From positions 1 to 64,000 of the forward strand of contig NZ_AZDW01000013.1 in NCBI RefSeq assembly GCF_001434115.1: a stretch of 64,000 nucleotides of DNA. Direction: 5' to 3'. Positions 45,884-54,721 of this stretch are shown here, piece after piece. Origin of the DNA: Levilactobacillus zymae DSM 19395 (lineage in GTDB: Bacteria; Bacillota; Bacilli; Lactobacillales; Lactobacillaceae). The first letter of the stretch is position 1; each line of letters opens with the position of its first letter. The notes under the pieces were generated by a model. It searched no databases. It was not told the DNA's origin and worked only from the letters and a program-made list of their open reading frames with translations. Position numbers and translations under genes: made by a program.

Positions 45884-46789
45884 ATGAAACCAACACTACT
45901 CATTCAAGGGGAGCTGACCCAGACCTGTCAGTTGCTCCAACAATTGCTAATTGCTGATTTACCGGTGGACTGTGTGGTCTTACCTGAACACACGACCGAT
46001 ACGCCGCAGTATCAAACCCTAGTCGTGGCGAGTGCGTTGTGTGCGCAACTCTCCATTCGGGTGGGGACCAACACGGATTACGGCCAGGCGGCTTGGTTGG
46101 TGGTGCTCGACCGGTCGAGTGCGGAGGTCGCCTTGCCCGAACGCGTCGCTAATTTACGGCGGTTGATCAGCCGGATCCTAGAGAACGGGTTTCAGGGCCA
46201 AATCATTTTTGCCGGGCAGCATGACGAACTGTTGACCTACTTTGCTTGGAAATATTCGGGAGCGGCCCCGGGCCAAATCTGGGGGTTGGGCACTTACCCG
46301 ATGACGCGGTTACTGACGTGCCGCCTGGCGGAACGACTCGGCGTGGGACCGGGCGCCATTCAAACCACGGTAGTGGGGCGGGCGGCCGAACCCATCCCGG
46401 CGTGGAGTCGAACCTACGTGGGACCAACGCCGATTTTAATGTATCTGGCCACGGCCGATGCAAAGTTTAACGCCGACGATTTGGGCAAGATGGGGACTTG
46501 GCTCCAACGGGAAGCCGTGGCATCGCAAACGACGTTACGGCTAATGGTGTTGATCCGCATTCTACGGGCTGTTTTGGCCAATCAACCCCTGATCGTGCCG
46601 GTCGCTCATCCCCAACCGACGGCCCCGACCTACGCGGCGGCGACCCCGGTGCTGGTGACGGCCAACGGGTGGAAACCGCTACCGAACTTAGCCTTATCTG
46701 AAGATGAGCAGCAACCCTATGCGGCCACTTTGGCGGCTATCCAAGATGAAATCGCCCAGATTGAGGGCACCCAAACGGAGGGAAAATAA
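45884..46789 (+). CDS. Lactate/malate dehydrogenase-fold protein lacking catalytic residues
   Basis: A 301-residue protein that aligns by eye with Gram-positive L-lactate dehydrogenases: NGFQGQIIFAGQHDELLTY against the NGFDG...NPVDILTY block, then WKYSG, GLGT at 134-137, and VVGRAAEPIPAWS (163-175) against IIGEHGDxxxPVWS. The NAD-loop glycines (GxGxxG) are gone (LLIQGELTQT), the Asn of NPVD is Gln, the catalytic Asp of LDTAR is Met, and EHGD with the catalytic His is RAAE. It should not be an active dehydrogenase. It starts an operon with UPF0223 and an inositol-phosphatase family gene; role unknown. Confidence 0.7.
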   Translation: MKPTLLIQGELTQTCQLLQQLLIADLPVDCVVLPEHTTDTPQYQTLVVASALCAQLSIRVGTNTDYGQAAWLVVLDRSSAEVALPERVANLRRLISRILENGFQGQIIFAGQHDELLTYFAWKYSGAAPGQIWGLGTYPMTRLLTCRLAERLGVGPGAIQTTVVGRAAEPIPAWSRTYVGPTPILMYLATADAKFNADDLGKMGTWLQREAVASQTTLRLMVLIRILRAVLANQPLIVPVAHPQPTAPTYAAATPVLVTANGWKPLPNLALSEDEQQPYAATLAAIQDEIAQIEGTQTEGK

Positions 46790-47089
46790 ATGGCGCAAAC
46801 CACGAATTATGAGTATCCACTGTTCCCGGACTGGTCAACGGCCGACATTTTAACGGTCACGCGGTTGTATCAAGCAATCGAGGCCGCTTACGAGCAACCG
46901 CGAGGCGTTGAGGCCGCGAAAATTTTGGCGGCCTACCGGGAGTTTCAAACGGTGGTGCCCCAAAAATTTGAGGAAAAGCAACTGGACCGGGACTTTCAAA
47001 CAGCTTCCGGGTATAGTATTTACCGCACCGTCAAACTGGCGCGGCAATTGGGAACGGGACGGGTCAACATGAAAGGAACGCAGAACTAA
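46790..47089 (+). CDS. UPF0223 family protein (YktA-like)
   Basis: A 99-residue helical protein of the UPF0223 family, found in Firmicutes next to inositol-monophosphatase family genes. The family pattern YEYPLFPDWSTADILTV and the end GYSIYRTVKLAR are clear. Its biochemical function is unknown. ATG at 46790 directly abuts the stop of the LDH-fold gene, and its own stop overlaps the next start. Confidence 0.9.
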   Translation: MAQTTNYEYPLFPDWSTADILTVTRLYQAIEAAYEQPRGVEAAKILAAYREFQTVVPQKFEEKQLDRDFQTASGYSIYRTVKLARQLGTGRVNMKGTQN

Positions 47090-47880
47090 TGGCAACCGAT
47101 TGGCAACAACTTAGTCGCGACGTCGAGGCACTTCTCAAGGAAGCCCGGCGTCAAGTGATCGCGAAGATGCACCAAACTTTGACGGTGGACGAAAAGACGG
47201 GACGTAAGGACCTGGTCACCAACGTGGATAAGGGCAACGAACAGTTCTTGATTCGCGCGATTCGCCAACTCGACCCGCAAGCGCAGGTGTTAGGCGAAGA
47301 AGGGTTTGGCGATAACGTCACGTCCGTGAAGGGCCGGTTATGGATCGTGGACCCCATCGACGGGACCATGAACTTCGTGAAGCAACGGGACAACTTTGCC
47401 ATGATGATTGGGATCTACCAAGATGGCGTGGGCCAACTCGGCTTTATCTATGACGTGATGAACGACGTTTTGTACCACGGCGGGCCCCAGCTCGGCGGCG
47501 TCTGGGCCAATCAGCAGCAACTCGGGGCGCCGGCGGACTTGGCGTTAGCGGACGGTCTGATCGGGATGAGTTCCCCGTTGGTTATCAAAGACGTTGCGCA
47601 CACCCAGGCCATTGTGCATGCCAGTGCAGGGATGCGGGTCTACGGGAGTGCCGGGATTGAAATGATTAATATTATGTTGGGAAAGACCCTCGGCTACATC
47701 TCCTACTTGAAGCCGTGGGATTTTGCGGCGGGTCAAGTCCTGTTAAATACGTTAGGGGTTCGAACCTCAACTATTGACGGGCAACCGCTCGATATGCTAT
47801 CATCTAACCTTGTACTAGTAGCGACGAAACAAGCGCAACGTGATATTCTCCAAATTGAAGAAGATGACGTCTCACTGTGA
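47089..47880 (+). CDS. Inositol monophosphatase family protein (SuhB/YktC-like)
   Basis: A 263-residue metal-dependent sugar phosphatase. The three metal-binding motifs are present: GEEG, WIVDPIDGTMNF and PWDFAAGQVLL. In Gram-positive bacteria the physiological substrate is uncertain (inositol phosphate, NADP or fructose bisphosphate have been shown in relatives). The ATG overlaps the UPF0223 stop by one base (TAATG). The stop codon lies inside the terminator stem. Confidence 0.93.
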   Translation: MATDWQQLSRDVEALLKEARRQVIAKMHQTLTVDEKTGRKDLVTNVDKGNEQFLIRAIRQLDPQAQVLGEEGFGDNVTSVKGRLWIVDPIDGTMNFVKQRDNFAMMIGIYQDGVGQLGFIYDVMNDVLYHGGPQLGGVWANQQQLGAPADLALADGLIGMSSPLVIKDVAHTQAIVHASAGMRVYGSAGIEMINIMLGKTLGYISYLKPWDFAAGQVLLNTLGVRTSTIDGQPLDMLSSNLVLVATKQAQRDILQIEEDDVSL

Positions 47881-47898
47881 CCCGGTCACAGTTTTTTT
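47875..47898 (+). terminator. Terminator beginning inside the phosphatase gene
   Basis: CTGTGAC, loop CCG, GTCACAG, then seven T. The first arm contains the TGA stop codon at 47878-47880, so a terminating ribosome would cover the stem. Confidence 0.93.
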
Positions 47899-48016
47899 AT
47901 GCGACCGGCCGGTATGGATGGACTTTGCCGGTCATTGACGCTACAATAAGGCGTACTTACCCTGTGGGTGCGTCAAGCACCATCTAATTCAACAAGCACG
48001 AAAGGAAGAAATACAC

Positions 48017-49861
48017 TTGAAAACCAGAGATGATATCCGTAACATTGCCATCATTGCCCACGTTGACCACGGGAAAACGACCTTAGTTAACGAAATGCTG
48101 AAACAGTCCGATACGTTGGACTCCCATGCGTCCATTGAGGACCGGGCACTGGACTCGAACGCAATTGAACGGGAACGGGGAATTACGATCCTGTCCAAGA
48201 ACACTGCGGTTCGTTACGGCGACAAGCAAATCAACATTTTGGACACCCCAGGACACGCCGACTTTGGTGGTGAAGTGGAACGGATCATGCGCATGGTTGA
48301 CGGCGTTTTGTTAGTTGTCGATGCCTACGAAGGAACGATGCCACAAACCCGTTTCGTTTTGAAGAAGGCCTTGGACCAACATTTGACCCCAATCGTGGTC
48401 ATCAACAAGGTTGACCGTCCGGGCGCTCGCCCATCCGAAGTGGTGGACGAAGTTTTGGACCTCTTCATTGAATTAGGTGCCGACGAAGACCAATTGGACT
48501 TCCCCGTGGTTTATGCATCTGCCATGAACGGAACGTCCAGCTACGATCCAGACTTGGACACCCAAGAACACACCATGCAACCAATCTTCGACACGATCGT
48601 TAAGCACATTCCAGCGCCTATCGATAACGAAGACGAACCTTTACAATTCCAAGTTGCCATGCTGGACTACAACGATTTCGTTGGTCGGGTCGGGATCGGC
48701 CGGATTTTCCGGGGCAAGATCAAGGTCGGCGATAACGTTACCGTGATGAAGTTGGATGGCTCCAAGCAAAACTTCCGGGTGACCAAGTTATTTGGGTACT
48801 TCGGTTTGAAGCGTTTGGAAATCAACGAAGCCAAGGCCGGTGACTTGATTGCCGTTTCCGGGATGGAAGAAATCAACGTTGGGGAAACCGTTGTGGACCC
48901 GAACCACTTGGAACCACTTCCACTGTTACGGATCGACGAACCAACCTTGAAGATGACTTTCCGGACGAACGACTCGCCATTTGCTGGTCGTGAAGGGAAA
49001 TTTGTCACTTCTCGTCAAATCGAAGAACGGTTGAAGCGTGAACTGCATACCGACGTTTCCTTGCGGGTCGACGACACGGATAACCCAGGTGCCTGGGTCG
49101 TTTCCGGTCGTGGTGAATTGCACTTGTCCATCTTGATTGAAACTATGCGGCGTGAAGGCTACGAATTACAAGCTTCCCGTCCAGAAGTTATCTACAAGAC
49201 GATTGACAACACGCGTTGCGAACCATTTGAATCCGTCCAAATCGACACCCCTGACGAATACACCGGGGCCATCATTGACTCCCTGTCCAAGCGGAAGGGT
49301 GAAATGAAGAACATGGAATCCGTTGGGAACGGTCAAACCCGTTTGACCTTCTTAGCCCCAACTCGTGGGTTGATTGGGTACTCCACGGACTTCTTGTCCA
49401 TGACGCGGGGTTACGGGATCATGAACCACACGTTCTCCAAGTACATGCCAGTGATCAAGAACTGGAACCCAGGTCGTCGTAACGGGACTCTGGTTTCCAT
49501 CAACTCTGGGAAGGTCACGACTTACGCCATCATGGCCGTTCAAGACCGGGGGATTATCTTTACGCCTGCCGGAACGGAAGTCTACGAAGGGATGATCATC
49601 GGTCAGAACAGTCGTGAAAACGACATCTCCGTGAACATCACGCGTGGTCGGAACCAAACCAACGTCCGGGCCGCTGGGTCTGAAGATATCGCTAAGGTTA
49701 AGACGCCATTAGTGATGTCACTGGAAGAATCTCTGGAATTCATCAACGAAGACGAATTCTGTGAAATTACCCCAGAACACGTTCGTTTGCGGAAGCAAAT
49801 CTTGAACACCAGTGAACGTGAAAAGGCAGCCAAGAAGTTGCGTCACGGGAACAACAAGTAA
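48017..49861 (+). CDS. typA: Ribosome-associated GTPase TypA/BipA
   Basis: Translational GTPase involved in ribosome assembly and stress or cold adaptation. G1 [10 protein letters not shown]3 [12 protein letters not shown] and G4 NKVDRPGA are intact, followed by EF-G-like domains and the BipA-specific C-terminal domain. The length of 614 residues is typical. The start codon is TTG at 48017, 8 nt after AAAGGAAG, giving the conserved N terminus [15 protein letters not shown]; no ATG is available. A TTG start in a core gene could lower its translation rate. Confidence 0.97.
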   Translation: MKTRDDIRNIAIIAHVDHGKTTLVNEMLKQSDTLDSHASIEDRALDSNAIERERGITILSKNTAVRYGDKQINILDTPGHADFGGEVERIMRMVDGVLLVVDAYEGTMPQTRFVLKKALDQHLTPIVVINKVDRPGARPSEVVDEVLDLFIELGADEDQLDFPVVYASAMNGTSSYDPDLDTQEHTMQPIFDTIVKHIPAPIDNEDEPLQFQVAMLDYNDFVGRVGIGRIFRGKIKVGDNVTVMKLDGSKQNFRVTKLFGYFGLKRLEINEAKAGDLIAVSGMEEINVGETVVDPNHLEPLPLLRIDEPTLKMTFRTNDSPFAGREGKFVTSRQIEERLKRELHTDVSLRVDDTDNPGAWVVSGRGELHLSILIETMRREGYELQASRPEVIYKTIDNTRCEPFESVQIDTPDEYTGAIIDSLSKRKGEMKNMESVGNGQTRLTFLAPTRGLIGYSTDFLSMTRGYGIMNHTFSKYMPVIKNWNPGRRNGTLVSINSGKVTTYAIMAVQDRGIIFTPAGTEVYEGMIIGQNSRENDISVNITRGRNQTNVRAAGSEDIAKVKTPLVMSLEESLEFINEDEFCEITPEHVRLRKQILNTSEREKAAKKLRHGNNK

Positions 49862-49881
49862 TTTTAAACTTTAAAAATTTT

Positions 49882-49925
49882 GCCGGAAGACTCAGTGGGA
49901 AACCACGGGCCTTCCGGCTTTTTTT
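49882..49925 (+). terminator. Terminator after typA
   Basis: GCCGGAAG and CTTCCGGC around a 21-nt loop (with inner GTGG/CCAC pairing), then seven T. Confidence 0.92.
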
Positions 49926-50061
49926 GACCGCAATTTGGTGCGAGCTGCGGGGAAATACCTCGACTGCTGGGCGGGCGTGGCGGATCTTGGCTAGTAGCGG
50001 TCGGCAGGGGGATTAAGAAATGTTAAAACGTGATGACACGGCGATTCCGCGCGGTATCTGT

Positions 50062-50090
50062 GATACAATTAATTCCGAGTTTGGTATAAT
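50062..50090 (+). promoter_or_regulatory. Candidate promoter for ftsW and its leader
   Basis: GATACA (50062-50067), 17-nt spacer, TATAAT (50085-50090). The stretch 49926-50061 upstream shows nothing else I can name. Confidence 0.6.
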
Positions 50091-50099
50091 GTAAACATT

Positions 50100-50283
50100 A
50101 CGCGGAGTGCTGGTTAAGGCTGGCGGCTTGCCGTAAGGGGCGCGGCCATCTGGACGCTGTCGGCGAAAGCCGGTGGTGTCAATCGTGGGCCCGTTGACTG
50201 ACGGGAATGAGCCCCATCAATCGGCAACGCTGCGGACACATTCGAATGCCGGATTAACCGGCAGGCTTGGGGCGAACGAACGT
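50100..50283 (+). ncRNA. Structured leader RNA upstream of ftsW, unclassified
   Basis: About 180 nt of GC-rich sequence with four consecutive hairpins: CGGC-TT-GCCG (50124-50133); a 12-bp stem with a GAAA tetraloop at 50153-50180 that includes several G-T pairs; CCCGT-N6-ACGGG (50190-50205) with an outer GGG/CCC pair; and GCCGG-ATTAA-CCGGC (50248-50262) just before the weak ribosome-binding site of ftsW. It matches no riboswitch or housekeeping RNA that I recognise. The position suggests a cis-regulatory element for ftsW. Confidence 0.6.
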
Positions 50284-51438
50284 ATGCGAAGATTAAAATA
50301 TTTAGATTATTGGTTGGTGGTCCCTTATCTGGTGTTAAGCCTGTTAGGGATCGTCATGGTGTACTCGGCCAGTGCCGACATCGGTAACCAAAATGGGGGC
50401 AGCCCGACCAGCTATCTGGTCAAACAGTCCCTGTACGTGATCATGGGACTGATCATTGTGGGGTTCATGTTGGCGATGAATTTAGAAAAATTACGCCACC
50501 CAACCTTACTGCGCTGGTTGAGTTACCTCGCGATTGGCTCGTTGGCGGCGTTACTGTTGGTCGGTAAGACCGTTAACGGGGCCGCGGGCTGGTTTCACTT
50601 TGGCCCCATCAGCATTCAACCAGCCGAGTTTGTGAAATTTTATTTGATTATTTGGATGGCCAACACCATCACTAACCGGCAAGATGACCTGGCGACCGAG
50701 GGTTGGTGGACGACCATGTGGCAACCCATCGTGACCAGCGCGCTGATCGTCGGGTTGATTTTTATTCAACCTGACCTTGGCGGGGCGGCCATTAACGCCA
50801 GCATCATCGTGGTCCTGCTCTTTGCCAGTGGGTTTAACTGGAAGTGGGCGACGGGCATCATGAGCGCGGGATTACTTGCCATCGTGGTCGTGATTATCCC
50901 CCTCCTGGTCAAGCTTTCGGAGACCAGAATGGCACAGGGGTCCTACCAGTTACAACGAATGGTGGCGTTTAAGAACCCGTTTATTCATTCCCAGGGAGTC
51001 GGCCAACAACTGGTGAACTCCTACTATGCGCTGAGTAACGGGGGCATTTTTGGGGTCGGGTGGGGCAACAGTATCCAAAAGACGGGATATTTACCGGAAC
51101 CCAATACCGACTTTATTATGGCCATTCTGGCCGAGGAACTGGGCTTGCTGGTGGCGTTAGGCGTGATTGCGTTACTTTTCTTGATGATCACCCGGATTGT
51201 CCTGGTGGGCGTCCGCAGCAACTCGACCTATTACGCGCTGGTGTGCTACGGGGCGGCGACCTACTTGACCGTGCAAACGTTCTTTAACATCGGCGGGGTC
51301 TTGGGTCTCTTACCAATCACCGGGGTCACGTTCCCGTTCATCAGTTACGGGGGGTCCAGTACCTGGACGTTAGCCCTGGTCCTGGGTATCGTTTTAAATA
51401 TCAGTGCGCGGCAGAAGCACTACCGCGCCACACATTAA
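50284..51438 (+). CDS. ftsW: Peptidoglycan polymerase FtsW (SEDS family)
   Basis: SEDS glycosyltransferase that polymerises septal peptidoglycan with a partner PBP. About ten transmembrane segments; the family signatures NGAAGWFHFGPISIQPAEFVK and the C-terminal TGVTFPFISYGGSS are evident. ATG at 50284 gives 385 residues starting RRLKYLDYW, as in related FtsW proteins; the frame is open upstream to 50173, but that part coincides with the hairpins and is unlike FtsW. The only ribosome-binding site is a weak GGGG at 50269-50272. RodA is the alternative; the context favours FtsW. Confidence 0.9.
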   Translation: MRRLKYLDYWLVVPYLVLSLLGIVMVYSASADIGNQNGGSPTSYLVKQSLYVIMGLIIVGFMLAMNLEKLRHPTLLRWLSYLAIGSLAALLLVGKTVNGAAGWFHFGPISIQPAEFVKFYLIIWMANTITNRQDDLATEGWWTTMWQPIVTSALIVGLIFIQPDLGGAAINASIIVVLLFASGFNWKWATGIMSAGLLAIVVVIIPLLVKLSETRMAQGSYQLQRMVAFKNPFIHSQGVGQQLVNSYYALSNGGIFGVGWGNSIQKTGYLPEPNTDFIMAILAEELGLLVALGVIALLFLMITRIVLVGVRSNSTYYALVCYGAATYLTVQTFFNIGGVLGLLPITGVTFPFISYGGSSTWTLALVLGIVLNISARQKHYRATH

Positions 51439-51459
51439 CCACAAGAAGGGGTGAGTCCC

Positions 51460-51744
51460 ATGGCATTTGAAATTCAGCCACGGCAGAGTTTGATCGTGTA
51501 TACCTATAGTCTCAAACAGACGCGCCAACTGAAACGCTACGGTACCGTGATGTACGTCTCAAAGAAGATGCGGTACGTGGTACTGTACGTGAACCAGGAT
51601 GAAATTGACGAGTTGACCCAGAAACTGCAGCGGTTACGATTCGTTAAACGGGTCGTGCCGTCGATGCGGCCTAAAATCAAGGAAACGTTTAATGGGGTCA
51701 CGGATCCCGAAGAAGACGCGGAAGCAAAGGATGATGACGCATGA
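51460..51744 (+). CDS. ylbG: YlbG family protein (UPF0298)
   Basis: A 94-residue DUF2129 protein with the family segments LIVYTYSLKQTRQLKRYG and VVLYVNQDEI, and an acidic tail. Its function is unknown; it is conserved next to rsmD in Bacilli. ATG at 51460 is 8 nt after AAGGGG; the GTG at 51451 overlaps that site. The stop overlaps the rsmD start by 4 nt. Confidence 0.92.
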   Translation: MAFEIQPRQSLIVYTYSLKQTRQLKRYGTVMYVSKKMRYVVLYVNQDEIDELTQKLQRLRFVKRVVPSMRPKIKETFNGVTDPEEDAEAKDDDA

Positions 51745-52298
51745 GAATTGTTGCAGGTGATTTTGGTGGCCGGCGCTTGAAGGCCGTGCCCGGGATGGCG
51801 ACGCGACCCACTACGGATAAGGTCAAGGAAGCCATGTTCAACATTATCGGTCCCTATTTCGACGGGGGCCAAAGCCTGGACCTGTTTGCGGGGTCGGGCG
51901 GGTTAAGCATCGAGGCCGTCTCGCGGGGCATCGACCGTGCGGTGTTGATCGACCGCCAGTATGCCGCGATTAAAACCATCAAGGACAACGTGGCGGTTAC
52001 CAAGGCGCCGGAACGCTTTGAAATCCTCAAACGCGACGCTAACCGGGCCGTGCAGGAACTCGCCGGTCGGGGAGAACAGTTCGACCTGGTGTTCTTTGAC
52101 CCGCCGTACGCCCAACAAAAAATCGTGCAACAAATGACCCAATTACGGGAATTAAAGTTATTGACGGCCACGGCGCGAATCATCTGCGAGACGGATCAGA
52201 ACGCCCAGTTGCCGGAAACGGTGCCGGGGTTTGAGTTTGTGGAACAGCGAAACTATGGGATTACCGTCTTAACCATTTATGCAGTAGGAAGGGATTAA
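51741..52298 (+). CDS. rsmD: 16S rRNA (guanine966-N2)-methyltransferase RsmD
   Basis: SAM-dependent methyltransferase acting on the small ribosomal subunit. It has the RIVAGDFGGRRLKA start, the SAM-binding DLFAGSGGLSIEAVSRG and the catalytic FFDPPY. It is 185 residues long. The ATGA overlap with ylbG and the 2-nt gap to coaD place it in the classic ylbG-rsmD-coaD operon. Confidence 0.96.
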   Translation: MRIVAGDFGGRRLKAVPGMATRPTTDKVKEAMFNIIGPYFDGGQSLDLFAGSGGLSIEAVSRGIDRAVLIDRQYAAIKTIKDNVAVTKAPERFEILKRDANRAVQELAGRGEQFDLVFFDPPYAQQKIVQQMTQLRELKLLTATARIICETDQNAQLPETVPGFEFVEQRNYGITVLTIYAVGRD

Positions 52299-52300
52299 CG

Positions 52301-52789
52301 ATGACGATTGCGGTTTTTCCGGGGAGCTTTGACCCCTTAACCAATGGCCACTTAGACTTGATCACCCGGGCCAGCCACCTGTTTGACCAATTGATTGTGG
52401 CGGTCGGTCAAAATACGGCCAAAAAAGGCGTTTTTACGCCCGCCGAACGGGTCGCCTTTATCGAACAGAGTATTCCAGACTTGCCTAACGTGACGGTGCA
52501 GATCGAAACGGGATTGACCGTGGCGTTCATGCAGCAATGTCACGCCACGGTGCTGATCCGGGGACTACGCAACAGCGTCGACTTCGAGTACGAACAGGGC
52601 ATCGCCGGAATGAACCATCATTTAGATGCGCACATCGAAACGGTGTGTCTGATGGCCGATCCGCAGTACCAGTTCGTGTCGTCGAGTTTATTGCGAGAAG
52701 TCGCCAAGTTTGGCGGGGACCTGACCACGCTGGTGCCGGTCCCGGTCGCCCAGGCGCTAGCCCAACGGTTGGGAAGTGACCGACCATGA
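52301..52789 (+). CDS. coaD: Phosphopantetheine adenylyltransferase
   Basis: Fourth step of coenzyme A synthesis: joins ATP and 4'-phosphopantetheine to dephospho-CoA. FPGSFDPLTNGHLDLI with the nucleotidyltransferase TxGH (TNGH) motif, RGLRNSVDFEYE and QYQFVSSSLLREVAKFGGD are diagnostic. It is 162 residues long. The stop overlaps the start of the protease gene (ATGA). Confidence 0.97.
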   Translation: MTIAVFPGSFDPLTNGHLDLITRASHLFDQLIVAVGQNTAKKGVFTPAERVAFIEQSIPDLPNVTVQIETGLTVAFMQQCHATVLIRGLRNSVDFEYEQGIAGMNHHLDAHIETVCLMADPQYQFVSSSLLREVAKFGGDLTTLVPVPVAQALAQRLGSDRP

Positions 52790-53847
52790 TACGACGGTTA
52801 CGGCAGACTACCCGGGAACAACGGACCCAATTTGTGGGGATGCTGGTGGCGGTCCTGGCCATCCTAGCCTTCTTCATGCTCCCCTTACCGGAGTACATCG
52901 AAGGGCCGGGGTCAGCGGATAATTTGAAATCGTTCGTGAAGATGCCCGGCCATCCGGATAAACGGAGTGGGAAGTTTATGATCACTTCCGTGGCGGTGGC
53001 GCAGGCCCGCCCGGTCAGCTATCTGTACGCCAAGCTCAATCCCCATTATTCGGTCGAGTCCACGGCGAACGTCACGGGGGGCGAAAGTAACGCCACTTAT
53101 GACAAGGTGCAGGACTTCTACATGCAAAGTGCGATCAACGAGTCGATCTACACGGCTTACCGGGCGGCCAAACGACCGGTGACCCGGCAATATCTGGGAA
53201 TTTACGTGGTCAGCGTAGATGACCAGTCGCCGTTTAAACACGACCTACAGGTTGGCGACACCGTGACCAAGGTCAACGGCCGCCATTTCAACAACATGGT
53301 GGGCTACCAGACTTACATCCAACGTCAAAAGGTTGGCAGCCGGGCCACCATTACCTACCAACATAACGGCAAGACCCGCACGGCCACCGCAAAGTTGATG
53401 AGTTTGCCGACCAAGAAGGCCGGAATCGGCATCACGCTGACCGATAACGTTAAGGTCGTGCCCAAGACCAAGGTCACCGTGAATCCCGGCAACATTGGGG
53501 GGCCGTCCGGTGGGTTGATGTTTAGCCTCCAAATCTACCAACAGCTGACCAACGAAAATCTACGTCACGGCCGCAAGATTGCCGGGACGGGGACCGTGGA
53601 CAGTAACGGTGACGTGGGGGAAATTGGCGGTATCGATAAGAAGATCATCGCCGCTAAGCGGGCCGGGGCCACGATTTTCTTTGCTCCGTATGTCAAACCC
53701 ACCAAGGCCTTGTTGAAGTATGAAGAACATCACCAGACGAACTATCAGTTGGCTAAGGCCACGGCGAAGAAGTACGCGCCGAACATGAAGGTCGTCCCGG
53801 TGAAGAACTTTCAGGACGCCTTGCACTATCTCCAAACGCATCCTTAA
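52786..53847 (+). CDS. Membrane-anchored PDZ-Lon-type serine protease (SepM/YlbL-like)
   Basis: A 353-residue protein with one N-terminal transmembrane segment (about residues 19-36), a PDZ domain (DLQVGDTVTKVNGR region) and a C-terminal S16 Lon-type protease domain. The catalytic Ser lies in GGPSGGLMF and the Lys in GGIDKKIIAAKRAGA. In streptococci the relative SepM processes the competence/mutacin peptide CSP; in Bacillus YlbL is linked to cell-division control. The substrate here is unknown. The next operon encodes ComE proteins, but it is separated by a terminator. Confidence 0.92.
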   Translation: MIRRLRQTTREQRTQFVGMLVAVLAILAFFMLPLPEYIEGPGSADNLKSFVKMPGHPDKRSGKFMITSVAVAQARPVSYLYAKLNPHYSVESTANVTGGESNATYDKVQDFYMQSAINESIYTAYRAAKRPVTRQYLGIYVVSVDDQSPFKHDLQVGDTVTKVNGRHFNNMVGYQTYIQRQKVGSRATITYQHNGKTRTATAKLMSLPTKKAGIGITLTDNVKVVPKTKVTVNPGNIGGPSGGLMFSLQIYQQLTNENLRHGRKIAGTGTVDSNGDVGEIGGIDKKIIAAKRAGATIFFAPYVKPTKALLKYEEHHQTNYQLAKATAKKYAPNMKVVPVKNFQDALHYLQTHP

Positions 53848-53861
53848 CCCCAATCGGGTCG

Positions 53862-53890
53862 CCACCTTTCCAGCGAAAGGTGGTTTTTTT
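53862..53890 (+). terminator. Terminator after the PDZ-Lon protease
   Basis: CCACCTTT, loop CCAGCG, AAAGGTGG, then seven T. Confidence 0.95.
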
Positions 53891-53954
53891 ATCACTTGAA
53901 AAAAATTATCGCGCGGTTAGCCGGAGTTATCTGCGTGACGAGGAGGTGAGAGGG

Positions 53955-54674
53955 ATGCAACGAATCATAACGTGGTGGGAACAGCTCCCCCACTACCAAC
54001 GACTGCTAGGGATGGTGATCGTTGGGGGCTTGGTCATTGGCGGGCTGTGGAGCGCTTTACGCCCCGCGCCAGCGACCACGTCGACCGGACTGGGAACGCC
54101 GCCACCGGCAACCACGGAGGTGACGAGTTCGTCGGGAACTGGTTCGACGCGTACGAGTCGGCCCGTTACCGAGGCGCCCGGGGCTTCTGGGGCGGTCAGC
54201 CACGACACCCAAGTCTGGGTCGACGTTCAGGGGGCGGTCAAACACCCCGGCCTGTATCAGTTTGCCCAGGGGATGCGGGTGGCCGACGCACTCAAGACGG
54301 CCGGTGGGGTGACGCCGCGCGCGGATCGGCGACAGATTAACTTGGCCTTACGCCTGACGGATCAGCAACAACTTTACGTGCCCTTAAAGGGCGAGAAGGC
54401 GCCAGCAGCGTCGGCTGGCAGTGGGACTGGTAGTCCGGCAACGCCAACCAGCGGGGCGACAAGTGGGACTAGTTCGGGGAGCACGCCGGTCAACCTGAAC
54501 ACGGCGACCGTGACCGAATTACAGCAACTCACGGGAGTCGGGGCGAAAAAGGCCCAGAAAATCGTGGACTACCGGACCCAGCATGGACCGTTCAAAAGCG
54601 TCAAGGATCTGACGCAGGTCGCGGGCTTTGGGGAGAAGACGGTCGCCCATTTACAAGCTCAGCTGACGACTTAG
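53955..54674 (+). CDS. comEA: DNA-binding competence protein ComEA
   Basis: Membrane-anchored receptor for double-stranded DNA in natural transformation. ATG at 53955 follows AGGAGG by 8 nt and gives 239 residues: one transmembrane segment (about 17-35), a Ser/Thr-rich linker, a SLBB-type domain (VDVQGAVKHPGLYQF ... ADALKTAGG), a second Ser/Gly/Thr linker, and a C-terminal helix-hairpin-helix DNA-binding domain (VNLNTATVTELQQLTGVG). The domain order is complete. Many lactobacilli carry the com genes without demonstrated transformation. Confidence 0.94.
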   Translation: MQRIITWWEQLPHYQRLLGMVIVGGLVIGGLWSALRPAPATTSTGLGTPPPATTEVTSSSGTGSTRTSRPVTEAPGASGAVSHDTQVWVDVQGAVKHPGLYQFAQGMRVADALKTAGGVTPRADRRQINLALRLTDQQQLYVPLKGEKAPAASAGSGTGSPATPTSGATSGTSSGSTPVNLNTATVTELQQLTGVGAKKAQKIVDYRTQHGPFKSVKDLTQVAGFGEKTVAHLQAQLTT

Positions 54675-54721
54675 GGCGTGGTATACTGAATTGTAAACTG
54701 AAGAAACGGGGTAATAGCGAC

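Noticed and set aside
50173-50283. In-frame 37-residue N-terminal extension of FtsW
   Set aside because: No ribosome-binding site before the GTG, the residues do not resemble FtsW, and the sequence is explained by RNA hairpins.
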